Assembly (NCBI GenBank): GCA_037957365.1
Contig: JARHVA010005487.1
Span: 416,001 to 480,000, forward strand
DNA from: Torreya grandis
Taxonomy: Eukaryota; Streptophyta; Pinopsida; Cupressales; Taxaceae
DNA length: 64,000 nucleotides
Direction of reading: 5' to 3'
Positions 16,010 through 27,739 of this stretch are shown in pieces; position 1 is the first letter of the stretch; every line of letters begins with the position of its first letter. A program made the translations under genes and the position numbers. The notes beneath the pieces are model-generated. The model worked only from the letters and a program-made list of their open reading frames with translations, ran no database searches and was not told the origin of the DNA.

Positions 16010-17200
16010 TTTTTTATTAGAATCCATTTACAAACCCCTGTGTCAATTTGTTTTCTAATGTTCTTAACTTTATTTCTCATGAGTCTAAAATGTTCTCCAC
16101 TATGTAGGGTCTAGGTCATCTTATTTTTAACTTGCCCCACTTTTTATTATTTTTATTTGATAAGGTAAATAAGCATATTTTACAAAGATCCTACAACTAA
16201 TAGTTAAACAAGTATAAAAATATATCTATAATAGAGTAAAACCTTATCCTCAACCTTAAATTATTTCACCTTTATATGCCTATCATTCCAATCTTTCTAT
16301 CATTTTTTTCTTATGTTTGGTTATATGTTACTAACAATCTCTTTTCATCCAATTTCTCTAGTTATATCATCCTTTTCTAAATGGAATATTTCTCATTCAT
16401 TCTAAATTTTACCACAAGTATTAATTATGGTAATATTTACTCCATTAACATTATCACTTTTAATCCATAGACTATTTGATAGGGGCATTACTTGGTCAAT
16501 CATTTGTAAGTAGTGTAGTAAGCCCATAATATTATTAGCACCTTGGTATCCCAGTCCCTAATCTTTGTATCGCACACTTTTGTGAGTACCTTCTCCAATA
16601 CCTTATTGAATTCCTCAACAATGTCATTTTCTTGAGGGTTATAAGGAGTGATTTTTTTATGATGGATCAAAAAGTCCTTAAGCAACTCTGTAATTATATG
16701 ATTGATGAAATGCTTACCTTGATCACTCATGTTAAATGGGAATCAAAATTGTAATTATGTTTTCATATAGGAATTTCATGGTAGTATTTGTGGTATAATA
16801 TTTTGTTGATATAGTTTATGATCATATTATTATATATTTAGTTCCAATAATAATGAACCTGACATTACTCTTCCTTGATATAGATTTGAAGGGATCTATA
16901 ACATCAATTGCCTATTTATCAAGTGGGGCTAGCACCATAATTGGGTGGAGAGGCATCTCATCTCTAACATCTAATTTACCCACTCTCTAGCATATATCAT
17001 AATTTATCATGTATTGATTTACATCTTTAAAAAGTGTTGGCCACCATAAGCCTACTAGTAATATTTTATTTCTTGTAGCTTCTCCAGAGTTGTGTCCTCT
17101 TATAACTCTTTCATGGGCTTCTCTTAAGATGATATGTCTCTCATGTGGTAATTATACTCTTTGCAATACCTTGTCTCTTCTTTTATTATATAGTTTTCCT
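16010..17200 (-). pseudogene. E0 integrase (zinc-binding region, core, C-terminus)
   Basis: Integrase joins retroelement cDNA to host DNA. On the minus strand, 17200-16950 reads like the H2C2 region: GHNSGEATRNKILLVGLWWP, then CWRVGKLDVRDEMPLHP. The open frame 16730-16500 starts in the core with MSDQGKHFINH, carrying the second catalytic Asp, and continues TPYNPQENDIVEEFNKV, carrying the catalytic Glu. Fragments down to about 16010 (QIVYGLKVIMLME, then a PRPYIVEN-like GPY/F segment and a final VNG) match the integrase tail. Several stops interrupt it. Confidence 0.85.
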
Positions 17201-17419
17201 TCAATCAGCATAAATAGAAATACTTGAATCATTAATATCTTATTTTACAATGTATTATACCCCTTTGAAAACTCTCCACTAGATATAAAATTAGTAATAC
17301 CCTACATGTCTTTGGGGACTGCTTCCACATGAAGAGGTGAGCTCTGGGAAACTCATGCTCAATAATTACTATATCTTTCCTTGTATTCACTCTTGATATT
17401 AATCAAGTCCATTATTTAC

Positions 17420-17850
17420 TTTCCCAAGTTTTACCACAAATTTGAAATTAATATCCTCAAATAACATAAGCCAATGGTATAATTTTCCTTTGTTATTGGT
17501 CTATTTATCAAATAATTAAGTACCTCATGATGTGTAAAGAATATGAATGGAGTTTCCAATAATTAATGCCTAAATTTATACACTATGCAAACCATAGTGA
17601 GTGATTCCCTTTCTGTAGTGGAATAATTCCTTTCTGCTCTTGCCAATTTTATTCTAGCAAATGAAATTGGATGGTCTATATTTATATAGGGTTATGCTAG
17701 TAATACTCCTATTTCAATTTCAAAAGCATCAACATGTACATGGAAAGTGCATTTCCTATATATAAACACTAAGATTGGGGCATCCATAATCTTATTCTTA
17801 AATGTATCAAATGACTCCTGACATTGTTTTGACCAATCTAGTGGTTGGTT
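17420..17850 (-). pseudogene. E0 RNase H domain
   Basis: The minus-strand reading includes DQSKQCQESFDTFKNKIMD, then APILVFIYRKCTFHVHVDA, whose last Asp-Ala fits the first catalytic Asp. It continues PISFARIKLARAERNYSTTE with REALTMV, carrying the catalytic Glu, and FFTHHEVLNYL. This is the usual gypsy RNase H that follows RT. A stop replaces the Gln expected in LLAQP (reads LLA, stop, PYI). Cleavage of the RNA strand of RNA-DNA hybrids is the family function. Confidence 0.82.
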
Positions 17851-17959
17851 ATGTTTTTTATTCAATAATTATGTTATGGGTGTACTTATAGTTGTTTCAT
17901 TTCTTATGAACCTATGATGATATCTAGTATAACCCATTATGATTCTAACCTCCTATGTT

Positions 17960-18560
17960 TTGGGTGGTGGCAGGTTTATGATTATGGTAGTTTTAAATGG
18001 ATCTAACATTAACCCTTGTTTGCATATTGTGTCCCAATAAAATACTAAAAGGTGTGAAGAAAGATGCATTTCTTAAGATTCAAATAAATGTTTAGTTATT
18101 TATATATTTGAAATAGCATCCATAATACTTGGAAAAGGTCTTTGATTAACACATATACCATCCAATCATCAAGATACACTTCTAATTACTCATGTATGAA
18201 ATCCCTAAACATGTTCACTATTATTTTGTTAATTTTATATGAATTATTCAATCTAAATGGAATCATTGTATACATAAAGGATCCTCATTCTATAGAAAAT
18301 ATAGTTTTCAATCGATCAACTAGTGGTATTCTGACCTAATGGTATCCTAATAATCCATTAATGAAGGAATGTATTTCTCTTCCCATAACACTTTCTAATA
18401 TTTCTTCAGTGAATGGTGTTCGGAAAGGATCATATAGACAAGTCTTATTCAATTCTTTTTAATCAATACATATGCAGAAATAACTAGTTTTCTTATTTTA
18501 AATCACCATGGGACTTATCCATTTAGTATCTAGCATAGGGGTTATGATACTGCTAGCTAG
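17960..18560 (-). pseudogene. E0 reverse transcriptase
   Basis: The minus strand reads WISPMVI, then ICID with KELNKTCLYDPFRTPFT, then HSFINGLLGYH, a stop, VRIPL, MYTMIPFRLNNSYK and LEVYLDDWMVYV. YLDD is the intact polymerase active site, and WISPMV plus MIPF mark the fingers and palm. The thumb-side motif YWDTICKQGLMLDPFKT follows at about 18040-17990. The stop at 18336-18338 falls on the conserved Gln of GYHQVRI. The domain is complete in outline but cannot be translated through. Confidence 0.9.
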
Positions 18561-18812
18561 CATTTTTATCCAATTTAATATTGACTTCTACATTAACATT
18601 AGGATTTAGTCTATATAATCATTTCCTTAATGATTTAATATCCTATTTTAATTGAATTTTCATAATACCCACATCTTATTTGATTCCTTTGAGCTTAGTA
18701 AATGTTCTTGGAAATAGATCCTCAAATTCCCTTAGTAACTCTAACATCTTTTCCAAGTCTTCTTCTACCCAATATTTTCCAACTTTTTCCAAATTCAGAT
18801 TTCCTTATGTGT

Positions 18813-19004
18813 CTATATTCTCTTATCTAATTTTAAGAGGTTGGTTGAAGTATTATTTTTCTCTTCCGTGATGTCAATGAGTTGTATTTCTCCTTCTTCA
18901 ATGTTTATTTTAATTTTTTCTAGTTTTTCTTCTTCATCTTCTTCTTTTTTTATAATTTTTTGGTAGTAGGCCCTATGTTCAATTTTTTTAATGTTTGTAT
19001 TCAT
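18813..19004 (-). pseudogene. E0 acidic/lysine-rich linker before RT
   Basis: A 63-codon open frame rich in Glu, Lys and Ile (for example KKEEDEEEKLEKIKINIEEG), lying between protease and RT on the E0 coding strand. Charged linkers at this place are common in gypsy polyproteins, but no domain is recognised and the composition could partly reflect low-complexity DNA. Confidence 0.4.
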
Positions 19005-19784
19005 TTCTATAATTTATGACAATTCTCTTACAATCATTCCAATTTTATTCCAATCATTCATATATCCTAACCTTGTTTATTTATTTTTTAATATATAACA
19101 TTGTGGTTTTATGGTAGAGTCTATCATAAATAAATTTTTATTTTTATTTTTTGTAGTGCTCAACATAAATAAGTGTGCCCATAAGTTTCTATCATCTTTC
19201 CATCCATACCTTTTCCCATTTGTTAATATGTAGTCTTACATTGGTTTTTTTTGCATAAATTATTATCTCTGGAAAGTAGCTCTCTAATTTTACAAACCTT
19301 GTTTTGAGTAGTATGAAAAATAATTTCTAGATGCAAATGGTTGCTTTATGGGTGTGCCACTTTCTCATGGTAGTAATAGTGAGTGTATCATTAATGGCTT
19401 CCATCCTTATTCCTTCCTATAGAAATACTATCATCATCTACTATAAATAATCATTGATTATCCTAATGTCAATAAATTTTGATAATTTTTTATGTGAATC
19501 TTATTATTTGTAGTAAACTCTTCTTATCTACGGTGATGGATTTTTTAGTGTGGTGGTGATTTTTATTTTTAATGTATTTTTATTATACAACATACTTTTT
19601 GCACTATAGTTTCTAGCTCACATTACATGAAATCTTCAATTTATCCCCCAAGAGAGTCTCTCATTTTTATTCTTATACTATAAGTTCCCCCTCATCATCT
19701 AGGGTCATCTTCTATTTTTTATAATTTCTTCAATGTATACATGCTAGCAACGTCATCAAATTCACTAACCTCATCTTCTAACCA

Positions 19785-20165
19785 TCATTTTTCTGACCAT
19801 GATAGTGTCATTTCTACCCCCAATGAAAAATGGACTACTAATCCTTTTCTTTCAAATGTGATTTTTTCCTCTTTAGAAAATAATGATCCATTACAATCCA
19901 TAAGACATTCTAGGTTCAATAATGCTAGGTAGATATTATCATACATATTGATTACCTTAAAATCTACCTTCTTCTTTATTCCCATAAAATTGATTCAACA
20001 TTCTATAAAATCTTAATTGGTGAATGTAGAGTACCGTCATCCATGGTAATGTCATATGATGTTGTATGCAACTTTAGTTTCCCTAGTATCTCCCATGTGC
20101 TCCATAGTAATACATTAATATCTACGCCAAGGTCTAAGAGTGTTTTTTCCTAACTAATTATTTTG
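19785..20165 (-). pseudogene. E0 aspartic protease
   Basis: The upstream part on the minus strand reads TLLDLGVDINVLLWSTWEI, where DLGVDIN replaces the usual D-S/T/G-G-A active site, then TMDDGTLHSPI. After a frameshift near 19990 the open frame 19985-19785 continues with KKKVDFKVINMYD, LALLNLECLMD and EEKITFERKGL, which fits the protease C-terminal half (a LLG-IEW-like segment then a K-x-M-x-F-E-like strand). The active-site Gly and Ala are altered, so activity would be lost even apart from the frameshift. Confidence 0.7.
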
Positions 20166-20879
20166 ACATTTAGAAGAATGGAAGTCTTTTTCCATTTTTG
20201 GTTTGTCCTAAATACATTATTTGTATTTTTATGTTTCTCCTCTCTACATTTGATGTTCTCTTTGTTCTAATAGTTTTAGAATTAAATGAGTTTAGTTAAT
20301 AAGTCTTTGTTATTAATCATTTTCATTATTATTTTGAGATTTATGACCCTATCTTCATCGAATTAGGTTAGTTTAAATTGATATTTATCCTATTTTTTGT
20401 TATTATCTTTAATATTTTATCTAAGATTTAGTCATGTTTATAAATATTAGGGTTTTTTCCTTTTGTATATATGTCTAATTCAATATTATAATTAGTATAC
20501 ACTTATTTTCCTTTGTTGATACTCATCCTAATTATAGTGGTTACCACTACTTTTAGTTGTGAATCATTATTCATAATATGAAGAGCCTTCTTTTGTGGCC
20601 TTTATTTTTATTCTTTTATGGTCTCTTAACATTGTCTATTTTCTTATGACATGGTTGTTCTATGGGATAAACTTCCCTCTTATTCTACTCTTTTCTCTTC
20701 TTCTTTATTTCAATTAACTTCATTTTATTTCATTTTCATATCTTTCCCTTTTGGCATTTTTTTAAGTGTTTATCCCCTTTCTTGGGGGAGATCTTGCCAA
20801 CTCTTGAGTTTTTGTTCTACATTTTTTCTATAAATATGTTGCTTTAGGAAGAAAGAATGATTCATGTGTTATTTCATGG
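20166..20879. other. E0 gag-protease spacer, nothing recognised
   Basis: AT-rich sequence between the zinc knuckle and the protease. No motif could be supported in it; the plus-strand open frame 20651-20833 is Ser/Phe-rich and antisense to the element. Confidence 0.4.
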
Positions 20880-21023
20880 TAGAATCAATATATTTTTGGT
20901 TCTTAATAATAGTTTATAGTGATGTGGTTAACCTTTCCACATTCATAGCACATTGGTGGGGGTCTCTCCTAATTATAACCTCAGTTATAATTATGATTAT
21001 ATCCTTTTCCCATTGGTAATTAT
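20880..21023 (-). pseudogene. E0 gag zinc knuckle remnant
   Basis: The minus strand reads LPMGKGYNHNYN, a stop, GYN, a stop, ERPPPMCYECGKVNHITIN. CYECGKVNH matches CX2CX4H of a CCHC nucleocapsid knuckle, with the final Cys changed to Tyr. An Asn/Tyr/Gly-rich stretch before it is typical of gag tails. Upstream gag is absent because the sequence changes to E1 LTR at 21024. Confidence 0.75.
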
Positions 21024-21748
21024 TATAGCCCAAATTTTCACCCTATATAAGTCAATTAGACCTTCTTGAATTTAGTATAACATGGAACTATCTCTAAGAA
21101 TAGGCATATTTACTTATAAGAGATATATCTCTAGATTAAGGGCTAACTCCCTTGATCAAATTATTTAGGTTCTCAGTTACACTAGACTAATCTCTTTTTG
21201 GCATGAAAATATAAGAATTAAACATAAATCTAACTTAAACTAATGGATTTGATACACCAAGGATATCTCCATAAACATACTTGAAACTTTCACTATGAAG
21301 GCAGATTGCTAAAAATGATCTCAACTAAAGATTCTTCTAGCAATAGTGTTTCTACATAGAGGTAGATTGTCATGAATTTTCAAAGGTGATTGAATAGGAG
21401 GTATGATCTTACACATGAATAATATTATTCATACTTTAAATACACCTAAAAAACATTTACACTTTATGAGACCTATCAAAATAAATGTTACACACACAAT
21501 GCATAAAAGAGTAGAATGAAAGCAAGGAGAAACAATTATCACTTGTCATCCAAATGGACTACTTGACATACTTAGGAAATAATTTTAGAGACTAAACCAG
21601 CTTGAAAACTTTATTCAAAGGCAAAAAAATATGTCAAACTAGCATGGATTTGTCATACCAATTATGGATTGTTTACATTGCCAAAAATGGATTCAATATA
21701 TAAAGCAATAGGAGAAGATAGTGAAAGAGTTAAATTAGAGATTCACCA
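21024..21748 (-). repeat. E1 3' LTR, piece 1 of 3
   Basis: Starts TATAGCCCAAATTTTCACCC and matches 49860-50550 (start TATAACCCAAATTTTCACCC) along its length. It stops at GAGATTCACCA, immediately before the TG that opens the E2 LTR. Confidence 0.92.
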
Positions 21749-22839
21749 TGATAAAGAGAGGATTATTTAATAGCTTTTTGATCATATTAATTTGACAAAG
21801 ATAGTAGGTTAGATCAAGTGTTAGTTTAAGCAAACAAAACTCAAAATGAATACACTAACATGCTAACATCTCTAAGCCTAGATCATAGGGGGAGCTTAAT
21901 AAGAAAAACCAAATGAAAAGTGTAACTAAAATTAAAATAATGATAAATACCTTACCTTCCTTTAATTATCCAAATGATTCATTATGTTTCTTTCTTGATT
22001 TGTGCTCAAAGAGTATTTGACAATGGAGTTTATTTAGCTCCCTCTCTCCTTAGCACCATTGTGGATTATGTTGGCTTGATGTGGCTCATTCTTTATTGAT
22101 GTGGATTAGCTCAATATTTTGGAATTATAAAATTATGGATATAAATCATGCCCAAAAACTTTCATTATAACTCTACAATTTCCAATCTCTCTTTTCAATA
22201 GGCAATGGATTGTATTTATAGGCTTAGGAACTAACCCCAATCCAAAGTGAGTTAAGGTGTAGTTTAAACATGAAATGAGTTAAAACCTAACCTAGGTGAG
22301 TCAACATAACCCTAGTAGAGTTAAAAGGTGTAAATTACTAGTGATTTTCAATGAATAGGCATGGGTCTCCAAAAAGAGATATTTTGAGATATTTTCCAAA
22401 AGCTTGACAACTTGTAAAGGTAATCATGAAAAGTTAGAATATTTCATATTTTTGAATTTATTTTTTTAGTAATTTCTTAATTACACATCAATAATTAAAA
22501 TAGGATTTTAATTTGGTTTATCTTATTAATTAATTATGATTAGCCATTTAGCTCTTTCAATATTTCATTTAAGTTCATGTGTCCCACTTAATAGGTCTAC
22601 GGGCTAAATTGAATGTTGTGATGCCGCAAGGTGCTTAGAGATGAATCTATGAGAGGTTATTGTTCTATGTAATAGGATACCCCAATTAGGTATTTCTCAA
22701 CATTATTTTAAGCTTTGATAAATGATGCATAAGCAAATTTGGGATATTTAGTGATTCTTAGGCTTAATTTTCAATGGTTGGTAAGAATCAATCTAAAGTT
22801 TGATCGAAGGCCATTAGTGACCAGTTTTAGGTGTCTACA
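21749..22839 (-). repeat. E2 3' LTR
   Basis: 1091 bp matching 36344-37360. On the minus strand it begins TGTAGACACC at 22839 and ends TTTATCA at 21749. It holds a segment of about 45 bp near 21762-21806 that the other LTR lacks. The sequence just upstream on the coding strand, AATATGGGAAAAT, is a plausible polypurine tract. Confidence 0.92.
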
Positions 22840-23044
22840 ATTTTCCCATATTTTAGAAGGCATTGCAAGATAGAGGCATAATAAAGTCTTCTTGAAAAAT
22901 GAAAAGGTCTTATATTTCTATGACTTCAATGAAAATAGATGAATTGTAGTTACCCTCTCAAGGGAGCGACTGACAATGGGGTCAGTAATCGGTCCTTAAA
23001 AAGGAAGAAATAAGTGGACCAAAAAGATGAAATGGATAGAAGGG

Positions 23045-23544
23045 ACTAATTTTCCAATATAAATTTATAATCAGTGGCATATGGAGTTACCCCAGTTAGG
23101 CAAATAAATAGGAAAATTTTCCCACAGGTAGTTATAATCATTGGCATAGGTGGAATAAAAAAAGGTAATGATTTACCCAATGGTGGTTATAATCATTAAA
23201 CAAGGCTTAAGGTAACAAAATAATTATTTTCCCAAAGGTGGTTATAATAATCAAAAGGGAAAATAATGATTTTCCCATAGGTGGTTATAATCATTGGCTG
23301 GATAAAAGCATTATCAAGTCAATGAATAGAGATAATGGTTTGACCAAAGGAAGTTATAATCATTATCACAATGAAAACATGCCCTAGTTGGGTAGAATAA
23401 AGTTAATGATTTTCCCAAAGGTAGTTATAATCATTAACCTTTAAATGGATGGAAACATAATGATTTTCCTAAAGGTAATTGGAATCATTGGTAATGTAAG
23501 TGAGATGGTATATAATGATTTTCCCAAAGGTGGATAGAATTATT
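23045..23544. repeat. Interspersed hairpin repeat array, about 9 units
   Basis: Nine imperfect units of about 31 bp whose ends are AATGATT and AATCATT (mutually reverse-complementary), with a core like TTCCCAAAGGTGGTTAT. Units lie near 23045, 23112, 23166, 23221, 23264, 23332, 23404, 23458 and 23513, separated by unrelated spacers of roughly 11 to 40 bp. Each unit can form a stem-loop. Three more diverged units lie at 24863-25008. Confidence 0.88.
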
Positions 23545-24358
23545 GGTATTTTTATAATGGAAAACATGATATATAATATGATAGAAAAATTGTATAGGGG
23601 AGAAATATGAATTTTGGCAACCTACTAGTAGGGAGATGTTCGTCTGAACTAGCAAGGGTTAAAATTCTTTCATGATGTAATTACTCTATATGGGATAGGA
23701 TTTGGATTATGTCAGGAATGTGTCTAGTGCCAAGGATACATATCATTTTTGTATTGTCATGTAAACTCCTAGAGATGATTTTTTCTATAGCATGTTATGA
23801 TAGGCATCATGATAGAACACCATGACAACTTGTCAAAATATGCATAACAATGGACACAATATATAATAATCAAGTGAAAATAATACACCAATGATAAAGA
23901 CCATGATGACAATTTTAACATATGAATATATATGGATTCAATAATAATGTGCAAGGAATCACCAAATGAACACATATAGATTGAATCAAAACACAAAAAT
24001 AAAGCAAGCAAATAGGCAAACAAACAAACAAAACACTAAGAAAAGAAAAATAAAATAAAATAAAGAGAAATAATAAACAAACAATGTTTAATCATAATAT
24101 TAATACAAACAACATGACACAAATATTACCCCTGGACCATCGTAGACAATGAAATAAAACAAATAAAATGGGGGAATATAAGGAAAGGAAGGGGGTCATT
24201 GATCTAGCTTCAGATGCACTAGGAAAGTGGACGTTGCCTACATAGTTCCATGGATGCAAGATCTAAAAAAAACTTCAAGCCAAATTTAGTTCTCCCAAGA
24301 TATGGGATAAAACATAATGATGAGAAGAAAAACATGATTGTGTTATAGAATAATATGG

Positions 24359-24660
24359 GCTCATAAAATAATGAGAGCATGAGATACTAGGCTAGTAAGG
24401 ATGGGGAAACTAAATGATAGGGGATTCCTTATGAGATAGCTAGGGATCCTAGAATCCTTAAGGCAAAGAAATGATTGATTTTTAGAATTTTTTAGATCTA
24501 TTTTCAAATGTTTTTAGAATTTTATAAGTATCTCAACTCAATCAAGAATGAAGAGATACTAAATGGTACAAGCTCACAAAATAGTGAGAGTGTTCAAACT
24601 TAAAAGTGCTCACAAAATGGTGAGAGTGTGGCTCAAGTTGCTCATAAAATGGTGAGAGTA
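24359..24660. repeat. CTCAC-GTGAG hairpin repeat, 4 copies
   Basis: A 21-bp unit with sequence GCTCACAAAATGGTGAGAG occurs at 24359, 24572, 24608 and 24640 with small changes (CTCATAAAATAATGAG in the first). CTCAC and GTGAG pair across a 6-nt loop. It is unrelated in sequence to the AATGATT array beside it. Confidence 0.85.
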
Positions 24661-24862
24661 TAAAAAAAGAGTGACTAATCTGAACTCAATGTGAATCAAG
24701 TGCTACCTACATGGTCCTATAATGGGACCTCAAGTCACTATATTTATACCTTATAATGAAGGAATATAACTAGTTAGTAGCCAATTTCAAACAAAATAGG
24801 CAAAGTAAAAAAAATGGCATAGCATGACATTGGCATGATAAGGTGGTATTTCAAGACATGAG

Positions 24863-25008
24863 AAATAATTGTTTCCCTTAATTCACCCATAAGAAGTTAT
24901 AATTATAAAATAATAACATAGGTCAATGATACTAATTTTTCCATAGACAGTTATAATTAGTAACATAACAATGAGATATAGATTTGTCCAAAGGTGGTTA
25001 TAATCAGG
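24863..25008. repeat. Outlying units of the AATGATT hairpin array
   Basis: Three diverged copies near 24863, 24930 and 24979. They keep the pattern TTTTCC-A-AG-GTTATAAT with end arms such as ACTAAT...ATTAGT, where the arm sequence has changed on both sides in a matching way. Confidence 0.7.
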
Positions 25009-25319
25009 CCTATGTGGTAGAGAAAAAAATAAGAAATGAAGGATGAAACTGATAAACCACTATCATACTATTTCAAAATATAGCCTCTATCTAAAATACT
25101 AAAATATTTGCTAAAACTTAATCATAATCCTCATGTTGAAAGAGTCCATGGAAGCAATGTGATGGAACCAAGGTCAAAAAGATGGGTGGGGAGGGTGAAA
25201 ACAACTTGGTTGAGATGAAATGCATAATATAATGAAATATGGTAGAATGGTAAGATACAAATAATAATTTTGATACTATGGTATAATATAAGTGGGCCTC
25301 ATAAACAATACATTAGGTC

Positions 25320-26350
25320 CCTCAAGTGAAATAATGCTTGAGGTGTATGATGTTCATTGGCACATCAAGTTCATCCCCATCTAGTTTAGTGATCTTGTAT
25401 GCTCCAGTGCCATAGTTTGTAATAATGATGAAAGGACCTATCCAATTGGGTTTTTACTTACCTTTGTTTTTCTTCTTAGTCATGTTATTTTGTTGGTTTT
25501 CTTTTATAACAAGATCACTAAACTCAAATTCTCTATGTTTAATGTGTTAATTATAGTGGTCATAGAGTCTGTTATAATATGCTTGAAGATAATTGATTGT
25601 GGCCATGCATTTATCATTAAGTAACTATATCTCTTATATATGAGCTATGTGATAGTATTTATCATCTAGCATATGCTTCAAAGAGATGCATAAATAAGGT
25701 AACTCAACCTCAATGGGAATAATGGCCTCAATATTATTAACAAGTGAATATAGATTGGATCCTATTGGAGTATGGTGACTGGTATGGTATGTTTAGAGGG
25801 CATGGAATATTTGAAGGTGTCAATCATGTATATCATCATTAACAATCTTTTTAAGGATTTTGATAATGTTTTTATTAGATGCTTCGACTTGGTCATTACC
25901 TTGAGGGTAATATGCAATTGAAAATATTGAATAATTTTGTAATCAACACAATGATTTAAAATCCTTTTTTTTGAATGATCTATCATTATAAGATATAATG
26001 TCATAGGGGATACCATAGTGGAAAAATATATGGTTGAATATGAATTTGTAAATTTTCTTTCTAGTTATGTAAGTGAGGGGTATAATTTTAACCTACTTAG
26101 TGAAATATTTGATGGTGGTAAGGATGTGTGTGGCCATTAGATGAGGTGGGGTTTATCTTCCCAATGATATCAAGGCCCCATGTAGAAAATGGTCATGGTG
26201 TAAGCATTGGTTTTAGATTATTATCTAGGTCATGAATTAGATTAGCATTCTGTTGACATTCATTGCACTTTTTCACATACACAACTATATCTACATCTAT
26301 CATTGGCAAAAAGTATAGGATACATAAGAGATTTTTAGAAAATACTACCC
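25320..26350 (-). pseudogene. E2 integrase
   Basis: The minus strand from about 26290 reads CNECQQNANLIHDLDNN, giving the CxxC of the zinc-binding region, then PFSTWGLDIIGKINP at the start of the core, which carries the first catalytic Asp. Around 25930 it reads AYNPQGND-like sequence followed by VEASNK, with the catalytic Glu. It then continues LWTYHTSHHTPIGSN, YGTEAIFPIEVELP and, near 25450-25350, NWIGPFIIITNYGTGAYKI with DGDELDVPMNIIHLKHYF, a clear GPY/F C-terminal domain. The open frame 26016-25762 is a shifted-frame reading of the same stretch. Frameshifts and stops are frequent. Confidence 0.85.
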
Positions 26351-26819
26351 TATTTGTGTGGGATCCACATACTCCATGAACTTCCCATAATGTTAATGTA
26401 TATTATTCCAAAATTAAATAATGAAACAGAGTTCCATCAAAACTATGACTGTATAGGGTTGGTCCAAGTAAGGTATAATAGGTGGCATGATAGATAAAGG
26501 CCTTAGATTATTTTTGGGATATGTCTAGTGAAATAATTTGGTCATGAATATAGGTGTAAAGGTCTGAATACCATATAGATTTAGGTCCAACAATATCATA
26601 GATCATTATGATGTTTGAAGGTTCATGAGCTGGAGCTAATATATTTTTAATGAGGAACTAGTATTCTTTGGTTGTATCTATATGATGAATCAATGATCCA
26701 ATGGTGTCCATGGCATATATTATTATATTGATGGCCCAAAATATATGTTCAAACTATACATCAACATTTTTTTGCTTAAGAGTGTTGACTATGGCCTTGT
26801 ATGTTATCAATTTGTCATC

Positions 26820-27070
26820 TTTTATCTAAAAATGGCCTATAACCTAATTGATGATTAACTAAAAATCACCACAAAAATTGAGATGTTGTATGTTCTACTT
26901 TAATAACTATAAAATCCATATAATTATTGATTCATATTCTTCCATTTTATTATTACAAGGAAAGTTGATCCAAAACTATTTAGGGATTAGATCCCCCTAT
27001 GGTGTAATAAACAAAAGGACTACCCCCAATCTATCTGTTATGAATGATCCATAAAAATATATATTCTAGT
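26820..27070 (-). pseudogene. E2 second (archaeal-like) RNase H
   Basis: The minus strand reads NIYFYGSFITDRLGVVLLF, then FPCNNKMEEYESIII, then LNFCGDF, a stop, LIINQVIGHF. This matches the additional RNase H of Tat elements (YxDGS, then N-x-x-EYEAL, then GDS-LIxQV). The first catalytic Asp is replaced by Tyr-Gly, the Glu of EYE remains and the GDS Ser is Phe. It lies after a linker containing AKWVLLLNEFEIKYV and KAIKGQVLLNQL, as in Tat pol. Confidence 0.82.
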
Positions 27071-27129
27071 GCTAATCCTCAAGAGGTGTTTAAATTATGG
27101 TCATAATGGATTCATCTATGAATTTAAAT

Positions 27130-27720
27130 GTTATTGGTTCTATATCTACAAGGGGTGCTTCAACAAGTTGATTTAAAAGAACTTGTCCCTTGATGGCTTT
27201 TTGGTTTACATATTTTATCTCAAATTCATTAAGAAGCAAGACCCATTTGGCCATATGACCTTGAAAATTTGTTTTAGATAGTAAATAATTGAGTGGATAT
27301 AATTTTTAAATGACCATGGTCTTGTTGTTTAACATGTAATGGTGTATTTTTTGATTTGTGAAGACCATGACTAAACAAGGTTTTTAATGGGCATATAATT
27401 ATGTTCATATGTGACTAGTGTATGGCTTAGATAATACATTTCATTATCCTTTCCATTACCATCATGTTGAGATAGAAGTGCCTCCAAGGCTTTTTTTATC
27501 CTTATAGTTATAGTAAAAGTGACTTTCCTAGAATTAGTGGTAATAAAACATGTGGATTTGCTAGATAGTCCTTTATTTATTAGAAATATTTTTGGCATTG
27601 GTCATCCCAATGAAAAGTGACACCCTTATTCAATAAATGTGTAAAATGATGACACTTGTTTGCCAACTAAGATATGAATCATCTAATAGACTGGATCTTT
27701 CCCTACAAACTATAAAGCTA
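27130..27720 (-). pseudogene. E2 first RNase H and Tat linker
   Basis: The open frame 27598-27371 includes KKALEALLSQHDGNGKDNEM, then YYLSHTLVTYEHNYMPIKNL, characteristic of the gypsy RNase H of Tat elements (Q-DENGKE-AIYYLSRTL-YE-NYTPIE). Downstream comes VFTNQKIHHYMLNNKTMVI and YPLNYLLSKTNFQGHMAKW. The Glu in the usual PIE-motif reads Lys. This domain would degrade the genomic RNA during cDNA synthesis. Confidence 0.87.
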
Positions 27721-27739
27721 CTACAAATTGGTCAGTGGT

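Larger units (their letters stand above)
16010..21023 (-). mobile_element. E0: decayed Ty3/gypsy retrotransposon, truncated
   Basis: Reading the minus strand from 21023 downward gives a gag CCHC knuckle, aspartic protease, RT, RNase H, integrase zinc-binding region, integrase core and C-terminal domain. That order (RT before integrase) is diagnostic of Ty3/gypsy. All domains are broken by stops or frameshifts. The 5' side ends abruptly at 21023, where the outer end of E1's LTR begins, so most of gag and the 5' LTR are missing on this side. No LTR pair was found. The lineage within gypsy is not settled: no chromodomain or second RNase H was seen. Confidence 0.85.
22840..25310 (-). other. E2 3' untranslated region with two hairpin repeat families
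   Basis: About 2.5 kb between the integrase end and the 3' LTR with no coding motif. The open frame 23769-24023 (minus) has no recognisable domain. It holds two groups of imperfect interspersed repeats, listed separately. Long, repeat-bearing 3' untranslated regions are known from Tat/Ogre-type elements. Confidence 0.75.

Noticed and set aside
23045..25008. CRISPR array
   Set aside because: Repeats of about 31 bp with unique spacers look CRISPR-like, but units are imperfect, spacer lengths vary from about 11 to 40 bp, there are no cas genes, and the region is the 3' untranslated part of a plant retrotransposon.
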